A stretch of DNA of 22,883 nucleotides from CAVPLU01 sp964601325 (GTDB taxonomy: Archaea; Thermoproteota; Bathyarchaeia; 40CM-2-53-6). Both the position numbers and the translations under genes were made by a program. The notes under the pieces are model-generated. The model was given only the letters and a program-made list of their open reading frames with translations, made no database searches and was not told the DNA's origin. Each line of letters starts with the position of its first letter. Within the stretch, counting starts at the first letter, position 1. Shown here piece by piece: positions 7,289 through 14,552 of the stretch. Location: contig CAZRNA010000022.1 of NCBI GenBank assembly GCA_964601325.1, forward strand, positions 1 through 22,883. The letters are read 5' to 3'.

Positions 7289-9496
7289 TTAGGCGCGTCG
7301 TCTTCTGATTCTTCTTTCCAACTCCAACGCGACCAACACGGGCAAAGCGACATAGACAGCGATGGTCATGGTTGCGGCGACAAGAAAAGCGGCAGTAGAA
7401 GCTAGATCTGAGCTACCCGCCATATTCGTCATGGCCATGAATACCAAGCCGGTGATGTGGACTATGCCTATCACTGGTAGCAGGATGACGCGGAAGGCGG
7501 CCCGCAGAAGCTCGCTTTCCGATATTATCGTGGCCACCGCAGGGCTCCATGAATAATAGAACGCGTTGAAGGCGGCAACAAGTGTTCTTCCAGTCGTCGA
7601 GGAGCCTATCATGTTGTCACGGACGTAGCGCATGTAGACGACATCAGGCGCCATCTCCGAACCATAGGCGGCCGAAGCGATTATGCAACGTGTGCCCGTT
7701 GGAGGCGGCGCAGGTGTGGTCGCGGGAGCGGTCACTGGGGTGGTCGCCGGAGTAGTGGTAGACGCAACCTGAAATGTTCCCTGTCCGTAAATGAGACTCC
7801 CGCCCGCGCAGGGTTGAGGGTAGACTTCATGAGATCCATAAGAAACGACGACTGAGTAACTACCAGGGATTGCAGTCGCTGACAACACATAGTCGTAGGC
7901 GTACTGCTTGTACGTCGAAGCCGTCCGTTGGGTTGTGGAGTTCAACACCAGCAATCCATTAGGGTCATAGATCATGATAGCGACTTCGAGACCTTGACCT
8001 CCTGGCGTGCCGGTGATGGTGTAGGTCCACGTACAATTAGGTGTGGAGATGCCTCCGACAATTTGCACGGTATCCCCCGCCATGTAGGTGGTCTTGTCGA
8101 AGTTGACGGACAGGCTACCAAGAGCAGGTGTCCCGAGAACCAAGAAGTTGACTGTGTATCCACCGCCAGGATACTGTGAAGGTATGGCGGCTCCACCTCC
8201 GAGTCCTCCTATAACATGAGCTTGGTACAAACCCGGACGTGCATTCGTAGGGATCGTATATTCGAACTTCCACGACACCTGAACAGTCTGATTGGCAGCG
8301 TACGTATTTGTAGTGGCCGCCCACGCCGACGCAACTTGTGTCCGCAGATCGTCAAAGACATAGAACCCGAATTCCACATGCAGAGGAAAGATAGGGGGCG
8401 AGCCTTCGTACCATGCCGTCGCCTCTACGGTATCGCCCACCGTATACTGTTGGCGATCCAATACCAACCAAACCCTTGTAGGCGGCGCTGTGACAGTGAA
8501 CACACCCGAGCCTGTTTCACCCGCATCTGTCGTAACCGTAACCACGTAGCTTCTAGGAGACGCGTCCGAGGCGACCGTGAAGCCCCCAGTGAACATGCCG
8601 CCCGAGATTGAGTATGATGACGAAGAGAAGAGGCCTAGCGGCCAAGACGACAGTATACATGTAGTCCCGGCATAGCTAGATCCGGAAATCGTAATCGCCG
8701 TTCCAACTGGGCCTGATGTTGGATTCAAACTGAGCGTGTGCACTAAGTCGTTGATGAGGTAGAACGATGCCGTGCCTGACTCACCAACGTCCGTCGCAAC
8801 CGTCACGGCATAACTGCCAGACGCACCGGTAGCGGTGACAGTGAATGCTCCCGTCAATATGCCACCCGAGATCGAGCATGTGTACGAAGAGAAGAGGCCA
8901 GACGGAGAAGACGACAGCGTACATGTGGTCCCCGCATAGTTCGACGCAGAAACGGTGACGGCTATGCCTGTCGGACCTGAGATTGGACTCAAAGTCAGTC
9001 TCGAAATCACGATAGTCGTGGCAGTCCCCTCCAATCGGAAGATCGACGATGCTTGAACTGTCGGGTAACCGCCACAGGTAGCGCGTGCGACGACTTGGTA
9101 TCCTCCAGACACGAGAGCGGACGACAAGCTGAAACTGTCACTGAATGAGCGAATTGGCGGCTCGGACCCAGGATAGAGACTCAGACTTTTCGAGTAGACA
9201 ATTGTGTTAAGAGGGTCGCGGATCTCTAGTTCTACGATTATGTCGGCCGTGAAGGTACACGTGTAACCAGTCGGGCAATACTGTCCACCGGTTACGGTTC
9301 CGGAGATTTGGACCGCCTCGCTGGGGGAATAGGTACTCTTGTCAGTCGAGACCGTGATTCCCCAGGTATAGGTGGTGAAAGTAGTGGTCGTCGTAGTCAC
9401 AGTGGTCGATGGTTGTTGCAGGGGCATGAGCGAGGGTTGCGTCGTGAACAACGTGCCGATTGAGAACAGAACCAGGAGAACAGCGAACAACTTCAC
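7289..9496 (-). CDS. surface protein with Ig/TIG repeats and C-terminal CFI-box domain
   Basis: This 735-residue protein starts at a GTG with GGAGA eight bases upstream. It has a signal peptide (residues 1-19), a Thr-rich spacer (31-43), an Ig-like domain (about 47-155), and two near-duplicate IPT/TIG-like repeats (about 165-248 and 252-336, each with SGP.G.A...S.S.YAGTTC). Further Ig-like domains cover about 340-453 and 459-577, followed by a Thr/Pro linker (579-600). The end is a CFI-box-type domain: CIIASAAYGSEMAP at 604-617, then RDNMIG, and YYSWSPAVA at 647-655. Two membrane spans (about 665-690 and 699-724) and an Arg-rich tail finish the protein. CFI-box domains are recurrent C-terminal modules of secreted proteins with unknown function. 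It probably displays adhesion-type domains outside the cell. Confidence 0.85.
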   Translation of the reverse strand: MKLFAVLLVLFSIGTLFTTQPSLMPLQQPSTTVTTTTTTFTTYTWGITVSTDKSTYSPSEAVQISGTVTGGQYCPTGYTCTFTADIIVELEIRDPLNTIVYSKSLSLYPGSEPPIRSFSDSFSLSSALVSGGYQVVARATCGGYPTVQASSIFRLEGTATTIVISRLTLSPISGPTGIAVTVSASNYAGTTCTLSSSPSGLFSSYTCSISGGILTGAFTVTATGASGSYAVTVATDVGESGTASFYLINDLVHTLSLNPTSGPVGTAITISGSSYAGTTCILSSWPLGLFSSSSYSISGGMFTGGFTVASDASPRSYVVTVTTDAGETGSGVFTVTAPPTRVWLVLDRQQYTVGDTVEATAWYEGSPPIFPLHVEFGFYVFDDLRTQVASAWAATTNTYAANQTVQVSWKFEYTIPTNARPGLYQAHVIGGLGGGAAIPSQYPGGGYTVNFLVLGTPALGSLSVNFDKTTYMAGDTVQIVGGISTPNCTWTYTITGTPGGQGLEVAIMIYDPNGLLVLNSTTQRTASTYKQYAYDYVLSATAIPGSYSVVVSYGSHEVYPQPCAGGSLIYGQGTFQVASTTTPATTPVTAPATTPAPPPTGTRCIIASAAYGSEMAPDVVYMRYVRDNMIGSSTTGRTLVAAFNAFYYSWSPAVATIISESELLRAAFRVILLPVIGIVHITGLVFMAMTNMAGSSDLASTAAFLVAATMTIAVYVALPVLVALELERRIRRRRA
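8489..9004 (-). repeat. tandem pair of about 250-bp TIG-domain repeats
   Basis: Two in-frame units (8753-9004 and 8489-8743) encode matching domains. DNA similarity is visible by eye, for example the shared GAAGAGAAGAGGCC block at about 8630 and 8887. This indicates a fairly recent internal duplication in the surface-protein gene. The first unit keeps an extra Cys (YTCSISGG) that the second lacks (SSYSISGG). Confidence 0.7.
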
Positions 9497-9504
9497 TGCC
9501 TGCG

Positions 9505-9545
9505 TCTCCTGATTAAGCCATTGAAGGCGCTTGTTGACGTATAAG
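9505..9545 (-). promoter_or_regulatory. promoter and ribosome-binding site of the CFI-box gene
   Basis: The minus strand shows GGGCTTATAC with its core at 9540-9545, predicting a transcript start near 9516. CAGGAGA at 9505-9511 precedes the GTG at 9496 by eight bases. Confidence 0.65.
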
Positions 9546-9708
9546 CCCTTCTTTCTTTGGATCTCTATACGGGAGGAGATACGTATCTCTCATTCAATGG
9601 CAGACCAGATGAAACGTCTGATGAGATTTTAGGCTGCGGCTACTGCGAAAACGGATAGGAGTCTAGTCGGGAACTGGTGTACATTTGGTACTGTTCAAGA
9701 AACCAACG

Positions 9709-9715
9709 CTTAAAG
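9709..9715 (+). promoter_or_regulatory. TATA-like box for the AT-hook-like gene
   Basis: CTTAAAG is centred about 38 bases ahead of the ATG at 9750, predicting a short leader of about 12 bases. The 9497-9749 spacer otherwise holds only the divergent promoter above. Confidence 0.45.
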
Positions 9716-9749
9716 CACCTACCTGGTCACCTCATTCCTGTTATCCACA

Positions 9750-10094
9750 ATGGGGAGACCGAGAAAGTTCGGAACTACCTCGGTACAGATGCAAGCATTA
9801 CGGAAGACTGATGAGATACACAGAAGACGCTTGAAGGACGGAAGAGTAAGAGTAATAGACCTCTTTCCTCGGGAGATTGCCGATCGACTTGATCGTGCTG
9901 GGTTGTATTTCGCCGCCGATCTCAGAAGCAAAGCACTGACGGACCTGTTTCTTGCAATAGCCGATACAGGCCCAGTGGAACTTCGTGAAGTCCTCGAAGC
10001 AGTCGGACGAGTAGAACGGAACTCAGATCTATTGAACGCGTACCGAAATGCACGATCAATCGTTAACAAACAAAAGCGCAGAAACGGATCCTAA
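9750..10094 (+). CDS. small basic protein with AT-hook-like N-terminus
   Basis: This 114-residue protein begins MGRPRKFG, whose GRPRK core is that of an AT-hook minor-groove DNA-binding motif. A helical body follows (RVIDLFPREIADRLDRAGLY, then LREVLEAVGRVERNSDLLNAY), and the end is very basic (NKQKRRNG). No membrane span or catalytic motif is seen. I recognise no family; a DNA-binding or chromatin-associated role is inferred from charge and the motif only. A hairpin and a T-run lie downstream. The gene stands alone between the surface-protein block and a convergent membrane-protein gene. Confidence 0.6.
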   Translation: MGRPRKFGTTSVQMQALRKTDEIHRRRLKDGRVRVIDLFPREIADRLDRAGLYFAADLRSKALTDLFLAIADTGPVELREVLEAVGRVERNSDLLNAYRNARSIVNKQKRRNGS

Positions 10095-10136
10095 CCACAG
10101 TGACAAGCAATTGACCTTGGATCAGCAATCCAAATA

Positions 10137-10173
10137 ACCCCCTGTGGGGTGCTTGACAGTAGCCGGGTTTTTT
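10137..10173 (+). terminator. hairpin followed by T-run
   Basis: ACCCC at 10137-10141 pairs with GGGGT at 10146-10150 around a four-base loop, and TTTTTT occurs at 10168-10173. It sits about 40 bases after the AT-hook-like gene. The distance between stem and T-run is longer than in bacterial terminators; in archaea the T-run alone may suffice. Confidence 0.4.
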
Positions 10174-10231
10174 GTGAGCCTCGACGGTCCCCGGATTTGA
10201 GTCATCGTCCGTCGTCGTTATTGGAGTAGAT

Positions 10232-10263
10232 TTGTGTGTGGGCACCATGGGACCCACACACAA
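10232..10263. terminator. perfect 11-bp hairpin between convergent genes
   Basis: TTGTGTGTGGG at 10232-10242 is exactly complementary to CCCACACACAA at 10253-10263. The ten-base loop contains CCATGG. It lies 13 bases beyond the stop of the minus-strand gene ending at 10277 and about 140 bases beyond the convergent gene. It is probably a transcript-end or mRNA-stabilising structure for the minus-strand gene, but there is no adjacent T-run. Confidence 0.55.
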
Positions 10264-10276
10264 CGATGAGCTACGA

Positions 10277-10969
10277 TCAGCAGGGAGTTTCCAAGACAGG
10301 AGAATGCGTGGCATCATTTAGTTTCTTGCAATAGGCTTTGTAATCGTCAAGAAGCGTCCGAACGTAGTCGCTACCTTTCATCAAGGCCTTCCCTCTCTCC
10401 CGTTCCAATACGTCCCACTCTGTTGCATCGCATGTGAATTTGATCGTGCCTTCGAAGACGCTTCTGGCAGTCTCATCCAAGCGCGTCCCTGATAGGTGAA
10501 CGAGTCGGTAGATTACCGCAGTGTGCAGGATGAGGAAGAAATCATAATAGTCTTTGGTGATCACGTCCACCGGACCTGTATGAGCTGTGAGCTCTCCTCG
10601 ATATGCGTTCTTAGGATAGTCGAGTACGAATCCCAATGGAGAGAACTCTCTTTGCAGTGTAGAGCGCGTGGACGCCAGGCTACTACACTGTATTGTGAGA
10701 ATCAGAGCCGCAATTCCGGCAATCGCAGTCGCTATTATGATGACCTCGTAGAGAATTCTGGCTTGGTCGGGTGCGACGATGTTCAGTGTGGAAAGTGTGA
10801 GTAGTGTGGGAACGACAATCGTGCCGGCGCCCGTAACAGCTGAGTTTCTGTAGTTCTTATACTTCTCCTCGTCTGAATTGAGTTGACCTATCACAGAATC
10901 AAATGATGTTCTCATCGACTTTATGTTGTCGTCGATAAACCTGTCAAGGGCAGCGGTACCTTCAGACAC
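10277..10969 (-). CDS. two-span membrane protein of unknown function
   Basis: This 230-residue protein starts at GTG with a purine-rich AGGGAAAG just upstream. An N-terminal helical part (about 1-44, rich in Asp, Lys and Glu) precedes two membrane spans at about 46-64 and 73-93. A soluble C-terminal domain of about 135 residues follows, with YYDFFLILHTAVIYRLVH in the middle and a charged helical end. A helical start, paired spans and a cytosolic tail resemble two-span SLATT-type proteins of bacterial defence loci in layout only; I see no sequence signature that proves it. No nucleotide-sensing or nucleotidyltransferase gene is adjacent. Confidence 0.65.
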   Translation of the reverse strand: MSEGTAALDRFIDDNIKSMRTSFDSVIGQLNSDEEKYKNYRNSAVTGAGTIVVPTLLTLSTLNIVAPDQARILYEVIIIATAIAGIAALILTIQCSSLASTRSTLQREFSPLGFVLDYPKNAYRGELTAHTGPVDVITKDYYDFFLILHTAVIYRLVHLSGTRLDETARSVFEGTIKFTCDATEWDVLERERGKALMKGSDYVRTLLDDYKAYCKKLNDATHSPVLETPC

Positions 10970-11365
10970 GTTCTTTCCCTAGAACTGACTGTCGGAGTTC
11001 GCGAGAAAAGGTTTCGCGTGCTTCTCCGAGCACGCAGTTGAGGAGACGCTTGGCCTCGGGTCTTAAGGCAAGGTAGTCGTAATTTGAACCTCTAGGTTCG
11101 GGCATCCTTTGTGAGCCTTCATAGTGGCAAAAGAAAGGGGTGGTACAAATTACAGTCTGGGAACGATAACCCCCGGGAGATTCGATCTTATGCGAACGTT
11201 GGGGCCTTCGTTTCTCCTATCGCACTCTAACGCACCGAAGCTGCCACACATTTCCTGAATACTCGAAATCCACCTTGGACACAGGAGTACGACTGCGATG
11301 TCCCACAGGCCCGCCCGTTGTGGACCAATATCCCGAACCTGCGAATGTCACCGCCAACGGCGTGA

Positions 11366-11391
11366 ATCCCGCCCAGTCCACCACTCTAGCG
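11366..11391 (+). repeat. fragment A: tRNA-3'-end-like, exact inverted copy of fragment B
   Basis: The 26 bases from ATCCCGCCCAGTCCACCA to TAGCG are the perfect reverse complement of 14211-14236. ATCCCGC..CCAGTCC-A-CCA has the order of an archaeal tRNA T-arm end, acceptor strand, discriminator and CCA, but no matching 5' half is found upstream. The similarity continues past CCA (CTCTAG), so the copied unit is longer than the tRNA part. Confidence 0.7.
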
Positions 11392-11490
11392 TTTACTACG
11401 GTGGGTTCGGGAAATGATTGTCCGAGACACGGGGTTGATGCTGCTCTGAGCCTAATTACCAAATCCGAGGATTCGCCTACCTAGGATCAA

Positions 11491-11515
11491 ATCCCGGCGG
11501 CCCCACAACTCTAGC
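11491..11515 (+). repeat. fragment C: tRNA-3'-end-like
   Basis: GATCAAATCCCGGCGGCCCCA (11485-11505, split here as GATCAA then ATCCCGGCGGCCCCA) looks like a tRNA T-loop, T-stem and acceptor strand, followed by CAACTCTAG as in fragment A. GGGGTTG at 11431-11437 could pair fully with CGGCCCC, giving a 75-base tRNA-sized unit. The T-stem has one mismatch, and no D-arm or anticodon arm can be drawn, so it appears to be a relic and not a working tRNA. Confidence 0.5.
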
Positions 11516-11599
11516 AGTCGTGAGAGAGGACTCCGGACAGGTCCGGCTCGGAGAAACCATGTACGTGGACTCAGCACTGAACGACTGCGACATGCCGTG

Positions 11600-12184
11600 T
11601 CAGAGTAAGCGCGCAAGCCTGACTCGAACACATATCGAGATGAAACCATTTAGCTTGAGCTGTCTTCCTCGTACGTTTCTGCGAAGGAGCACGTTGACGT
11701 AGAGTCGTAGCCGTCGCCACAAGCTCAGATCGGTCGCGATGGCGAACACGGAAGAGATGAGAATCAAAGCGATCAGATATTCTTCCAATGAGCGAACTGC
11801 CACTAGCGGAGTAGTCATTGTCGGCCCGCTTGATTCGGCCCCTATGGTTACTGCCCATCCAATGGGCTTGAAGCCGAAAAACGAGCGAAACGGACCGATG
11901 ATCAGGTTTGCAATTGGATAGGCAATCGAGTCTGGAAGGTGCCCGAAATAGAATGCCAAACTTCCCATCCAATAGACAACGTTCACCGCGAATGCAAATA
12001 TCATCAAACGGAGAACGAAGGCTATCTTCTCACTTGTCGACATTCTTCGAAGAAGTCGCTCCAAGAGGATTGGGAGCAAATCCCAGACCAAGCGTGCGCA
12101 CTCACTGGCTCTGGATAGTAATCGATACAAACCTGCCAAGCATAGTCGCAACTCGAGCGAAGAGTATTGGTTTGACCTACCCAT
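11600..12184 (-). CDS. small multi-span membrane protein of unknown function
   Basis: The start at 12184 is well supported: GGAGGTGG lies six bases upstream of the ATG, the clearest Shine-Dalgarno in the window, and a TATA box sits further up at 12231-12237. The 194 residues begin with an amphipathic, Arg/Leu-rich stretch (about 1-47). Likely membrane spans follow at about 53-81, 84-104 and 133-153, then a strongly basic tail (RRLRLYVNVLLRRNVRGRQ onward). No family is recognised. It is divergent from the HAD-fusion gene, and both lie between inverted repeats A and B. Confidence 0.6.
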   Translation of the reverse strand: MGRSNQYSSLELRLCLAGLYRLLSRASECARLVWDLLPILLERLLRRMSTSEKIAFVLRLMIFAFAVNVVYWMGSLAFYFGHLPDSIAYPIANLIIGPFRSFFGFKPIGWAVTIGAESSGPTMTTPLVAVRSLEEYLIALILISSVFAIATDLSLWRRLRLYVNVLLRRNVRGRQLKLNGFISICVRVRLARLL

Positions 12185-12190
12185 TCGTTA

Positions 12191-12237
12191 CCACCTCCTC
12201 TTTCAAGTGATTGATGTGTGTGATTGCGCAGTTTAAG
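12191..12237 (-). promoter_or_regulatory. promoter and strong ribosome-binding site
   Basis: On the minus strand a CGCTTAAAC box (core 12231-12237) predicts a transcript start near 12209. GAGGAGGTGG at 12191-12200 then stands six bases before the ATG at 12184. Confidence 0.6.
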
Positions 12238-12657
12238 CGTTGTCAGGCTTGTTCTTGCATCCGAGCGACTTCTCATGGCTATCCCCAACTGCCATTCATC
12301 GAGTCAGTTCGTGGATCGAAAGGGCGTCTTTCTGATATGCGCGATGATTTAGCTAACAAACAGCTCCCTCAAGGTTGATGCGGGTGCTCACGCCTCTTCT
12401 TTCTCTCGTTCTTAGACAATTGTTGACATTCAACTGAACAGAATCAAGGTGTCATAGACAACTTCGTCAATGCACAATGGAGCGAAGGTCTTCTAGGAGA
12501 GAATCCTCGTCCGGAAAGCCCTCTGGATTCAACTAGGTAGGTTCACGTCCACAGACTTTCCGAGTCCACTCGCCGCCCGCGCGAAGAAGCTCAAGGTTTT
12601 GTTGTCGTGTCGGACTCGCTGTTGAACTAGAGGGAGAATCACAGGTTATTGCTGGAT
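12238..12657. other. gene-free spacer between divergent membrane-protein genes
   Basis: These 420 bases contain only very short open frames and no repeat, RNA or promoter that I can support apart from the boxes at its edges. Confidence 0.4.
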
Positions 12658-12666
12658 CATATATAC
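12658..12666 (+). promoter_or_regulatory. TATA box for the membrane-HAD fusion gene
   Basis: CATATATAC is the most A/T-rich TATA-like match in the spacer. Its centre is about 64 bases before the TTG start at 12726, predicting a leader of roughly 35-40 bases. Confidence 0.5.
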
Positions 12667-12725
12667 TCGGCGCGGCAAATACGAGCCCAGAGACCCAGAA
12701 CGCTTGCCAATGCTGGGGAATTGTA

Positions 12726-13916
12726 TTGAGCTACGCTCGGTTCCGACGTGATCCGATATCGGAACACTTTGTCCGCCTTGTAGACATAATATTCGGCTTC
12801 ATACTGGCACAGGGTTTTGTTCTTTACAAGAACCTGATTATCAAGCCAAGCTTGTCCGTTGGTTCCCTTTCTCTACTCCTTGTCAATGCAACAGTCCTGC
12901 TGAGCTGGGTTGGATACCACAGATCAGTGAACGTATTCCCATACAATGCGACATTTGTGAGCAAAGTGCGCCTTTCTTTCGACCTGTTGATACTCGTCGT
13001 TTATTCCTATCTTGTCTTCGTGGTCGAAGATCTGTCGAGTGTCTTGATTGGGCTATTTGCCGTGTTCCTCCTTTACATGGCTACCGGCGTGATTAGGATT
13101 AGCGAATGGCATGACAGGAAAGCTAGCAGACTACGTCTTTCCATCGTATTCGCCGTGGCATATCTCTTGGCGTGGTCTGTCTCTCCGGCAGGTCTGCTCT
13201 CCAAGTGGTCCATTTCATATGTTGGTGAGCCGCTGCTGCAGTGGGTCCTTGTGTTATCGGCTATTGCACTGTTGATACTCTACCGATGGATGCGCGGCAG
13301 AAAGGGATACCCGCCCATTATTCCGATTGGCATCGACATCGACGGAGTCCTTGGAGAGCAAGTTCCCCCAGTCCTCGTGAGACTGCAACGCAAGGGCATC
13401 GGAGCGGGAGTTACGAAGGAGTACATTGCCAAGTGGGATTTTCAAATCGGCAATACCACCATTGACAAGGAGATTGAGGAAGCCCTTCTTGACGCCGAAT
13501 ACGTTAGAGAAATGCCGGTCGTTGCCGGTTCCACAACAGCAATGAGGGAACTGAAAGACCGGTTCCACATAGTCGTAGCTAGCTCGAGGCCAACTGAAGC
13601 GGAGGCAGAGACTGTGAAATGGCTCAAGAGGAACTTTGACGACTGTTGGCACGAGTATGTGAACACGCGACGAATCGGAAAGCAGGCCCTCGGTCTGAAA
13701 GTACTTGTGGATGACTATCCCAAGAACGCGAAAGAATTCGCATCGGAATCCGGCATCGTATTGCTATTCTCTCAACCTTGGAACAGAGACGAAGATGATG
13801 AGATGAAGGCTCTAATGCGATCCCAGAAGATAATCAAATGCGAGGACTGGAAAGCCGTGAAGAATCAGCTCGAACTCTTTTTCCGTCAACCAGAATTAGT
13901 GCATGACCGCAGATAA
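12726..13916 (+). CDS. six-span membrane domain fused to a HAD-type 5'-nucleotidase-like phosphatase
   Basis: This 396-residue protein starts at TTG. The N-terminal half has about six hydrophobic segments (about 16-36, 45-63, 83-100, 105-122, 136-152 and 168-187) and then a basic turn (RWMRGRKG). The C-terminal domain from about 198 is a haloacid-dehalogenase phosphatase: motif I IGIDIDGVLG (Asp 204 and Asp 206), motif II VVASSRP (Ser 286/287), a candidate motif III Lys at 315 or 319, and motif IV LVDDYPKNAKEF (Asp 329/330). This pattern resembles the 5'(3')-deoxyribonucleotidase (NT5C)-like group. It should be a membrane-tethered phosphatase with a cytosolic active site, perhaps acting on nucleotides; the substrate is unknown. 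A hairpin follows the stop directly. Confidence 0.8.
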   Translation: MSYARFRRDPISEHFVRLVDIIFGFILAQGFVLYKNLIIKPSLSVGSLSLLLVNATVLLSWVGYHRSVNVFPYNATFVSKVRLSFDLLILVVYSYLVFVVEDLSSVLIGLFAVFLLYMATGVIRISEWHDRKASRLRLSIVFAVAYLLAWSVSPAGLLSKWSISYVGEPLLQWVLVLSAIALLILYRWMRGRKGYPPIIPIGIDIDGVLGEQVPPVLVRLQRKGIGAGVTKEYIAKWDFQIGNTTIDKEIEEALLDAEYVREMPVVAGSTTAMRELKDRFHIVVASSRPTEAEAETVKWLKRNFDDCWHEYVNTRRIGKQALGLKVLVDDYPKNAKEFASESGIVLLFSQPWNRDEDDEMKALMRSQKIIKCEDWKAVKNQLELFFRQPELVHDRR

Positions 13917-13934
13917 CGGTGGGCAAGTCCACCG
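13917..13934 (+). terminator. hairpin directly after the HAD-fusion gene
   Basis: CGGTGG at 13917-13922 pairs with CCACCG at 13929-13934 around a six-base loop. It begins at the base after the TAA stop. No T-run follows, so it may stabilise the mRNA end instead of terminating transcription. Confidence 0.45.
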
Positions 13935-14210
13935 ACCAAAAGGAAAGAGCACTTGTCCGTTAGGACCCCATTCCAGGCGGCAACAAGTTCCCGCTCGAAG
14001 ACATGAACACAGAGATTCTTCTAGATTCTGGAATGAACTACACTGAACGTTGAAGGTTCCATTCGCAACGTTGGCTTACACCATGCATTCCCAGCCTCGC
14101 GCTAGGCAAGTTACCACGTATGTCGTTTGGTCTACGATTTGTCTGCCATGGTTTTGATCACTACCAGCAATCCAGGTCCAACCAGAATTTCCTAAACCCA
14201 TAGGAGTAGC

Positions 14211-14236
14211 CGCTAGAGTGGTGGACTGGGCGGGAT
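14211..14236 (-). repeat. fragment B: exact inverted copy of fragment A
   Basis: CGCTAGAGTGGTGGACTGGG and the next six bases (CGGGAT) are the perfect reverse complement of 11366-11391. Extended on the minus strand, it reads GGTTCAGATCCCGCCC, a better tRNA T-loop than in fragment A. The plus strand translates as WTGRDLN, the kind of peptide commonly found at the start of archaeal integrase genes overlapping tRNA 3' ends, but no integrase follows. Confidence 0.75.
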
Positions 14237-14293
14237 CTGAACCATAAGAGGGGGATAGCTAGCGGAACAGGACGCACACCCAATCAGGTGTGC

Positions 14294-14320
14294 ATCCCGG
14301 CGGCCGCACCACTCCTCCAG
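14294..14320 (+). repeat. fragment D: tRNA-3'-end-like
   Basis: ATCCCGGCGGCCGCACCA shares its first 12 bases with fragment C and ends in CCA. CTCCTCCAG follows, echoing CTCTAG after fragments A to C. No complementary 5' acceptor strand was found within 100 bases upstream. Fragments B and D face away from each other and make an imperfect terminal inverted repeat around 14211-14320. Confidence 0.5.
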
Positions 14321-14552
14321 AATCCGTCACGACGGCAGATTGATCCCCCGCTCCCTTGCCCGTGGCCAGTTATACAGTCTTGAATCCCTCAATCGTGCCT
14401 TTGCGGAGCGTAGTATGATCGACTCATCGGCTCATGTAGATCACTGAAGAAACTCTTGGTCGTTGAACGAGGAGCCAGCGCCTCATGATTTGAGTGCCAG
14501 AGGCGTCTTCGTATCCATGGAATTGCGCTCGAGCCTTGCGTTGGTCCACTTC

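Larger units (their letters stand above)
10970..11599. other. gene-poor spacer with tRNA-3'-end-like fragments
   Basis: There is no convincing gene in these 630 bases. The stretch holds a hairpin at 11016-11035 (GCGTGC/GCACGC), a dyad at 11086-11099 (GAACCT-CT-AGGTTC) and two tRNA-3'-end-like fragments listed separately. The minus-strand frame at 11217-11462 is best read as translation through one of these fragments. Confidence 0.5.
13935..14552. other. gene-poor spacer with tRNA-like relics
   Basis: No gene can be supported here. The notable content is the 110-base block at 14211-14320, bounded by outward-facing fragments B and D. Inside it lies a hairpin (GCACACC at 14274-14280 with GGTGTGC at 14287-14293, six-base loop). 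Confidence 0.5.

Noticed and set aside
11217..11462. 81-codon minus-strand frame in the spacer.
   Set aside because: Its reading passes through tRNA-like fragment A, giving peptides (ARVVDWAG) typical of translated tRNA ends. It has no family match or start signals.
11431..11505. Possible complete tRNA of 75 bases with a fully pairable acceptor (GGGGTTG with CGGCCCC).
   Set aside because: The T-loop starts with A instead of T, the T-stem has a mismatch, and neither a D-arm nor an anticodon arm can be formed. I treat it as a relic.
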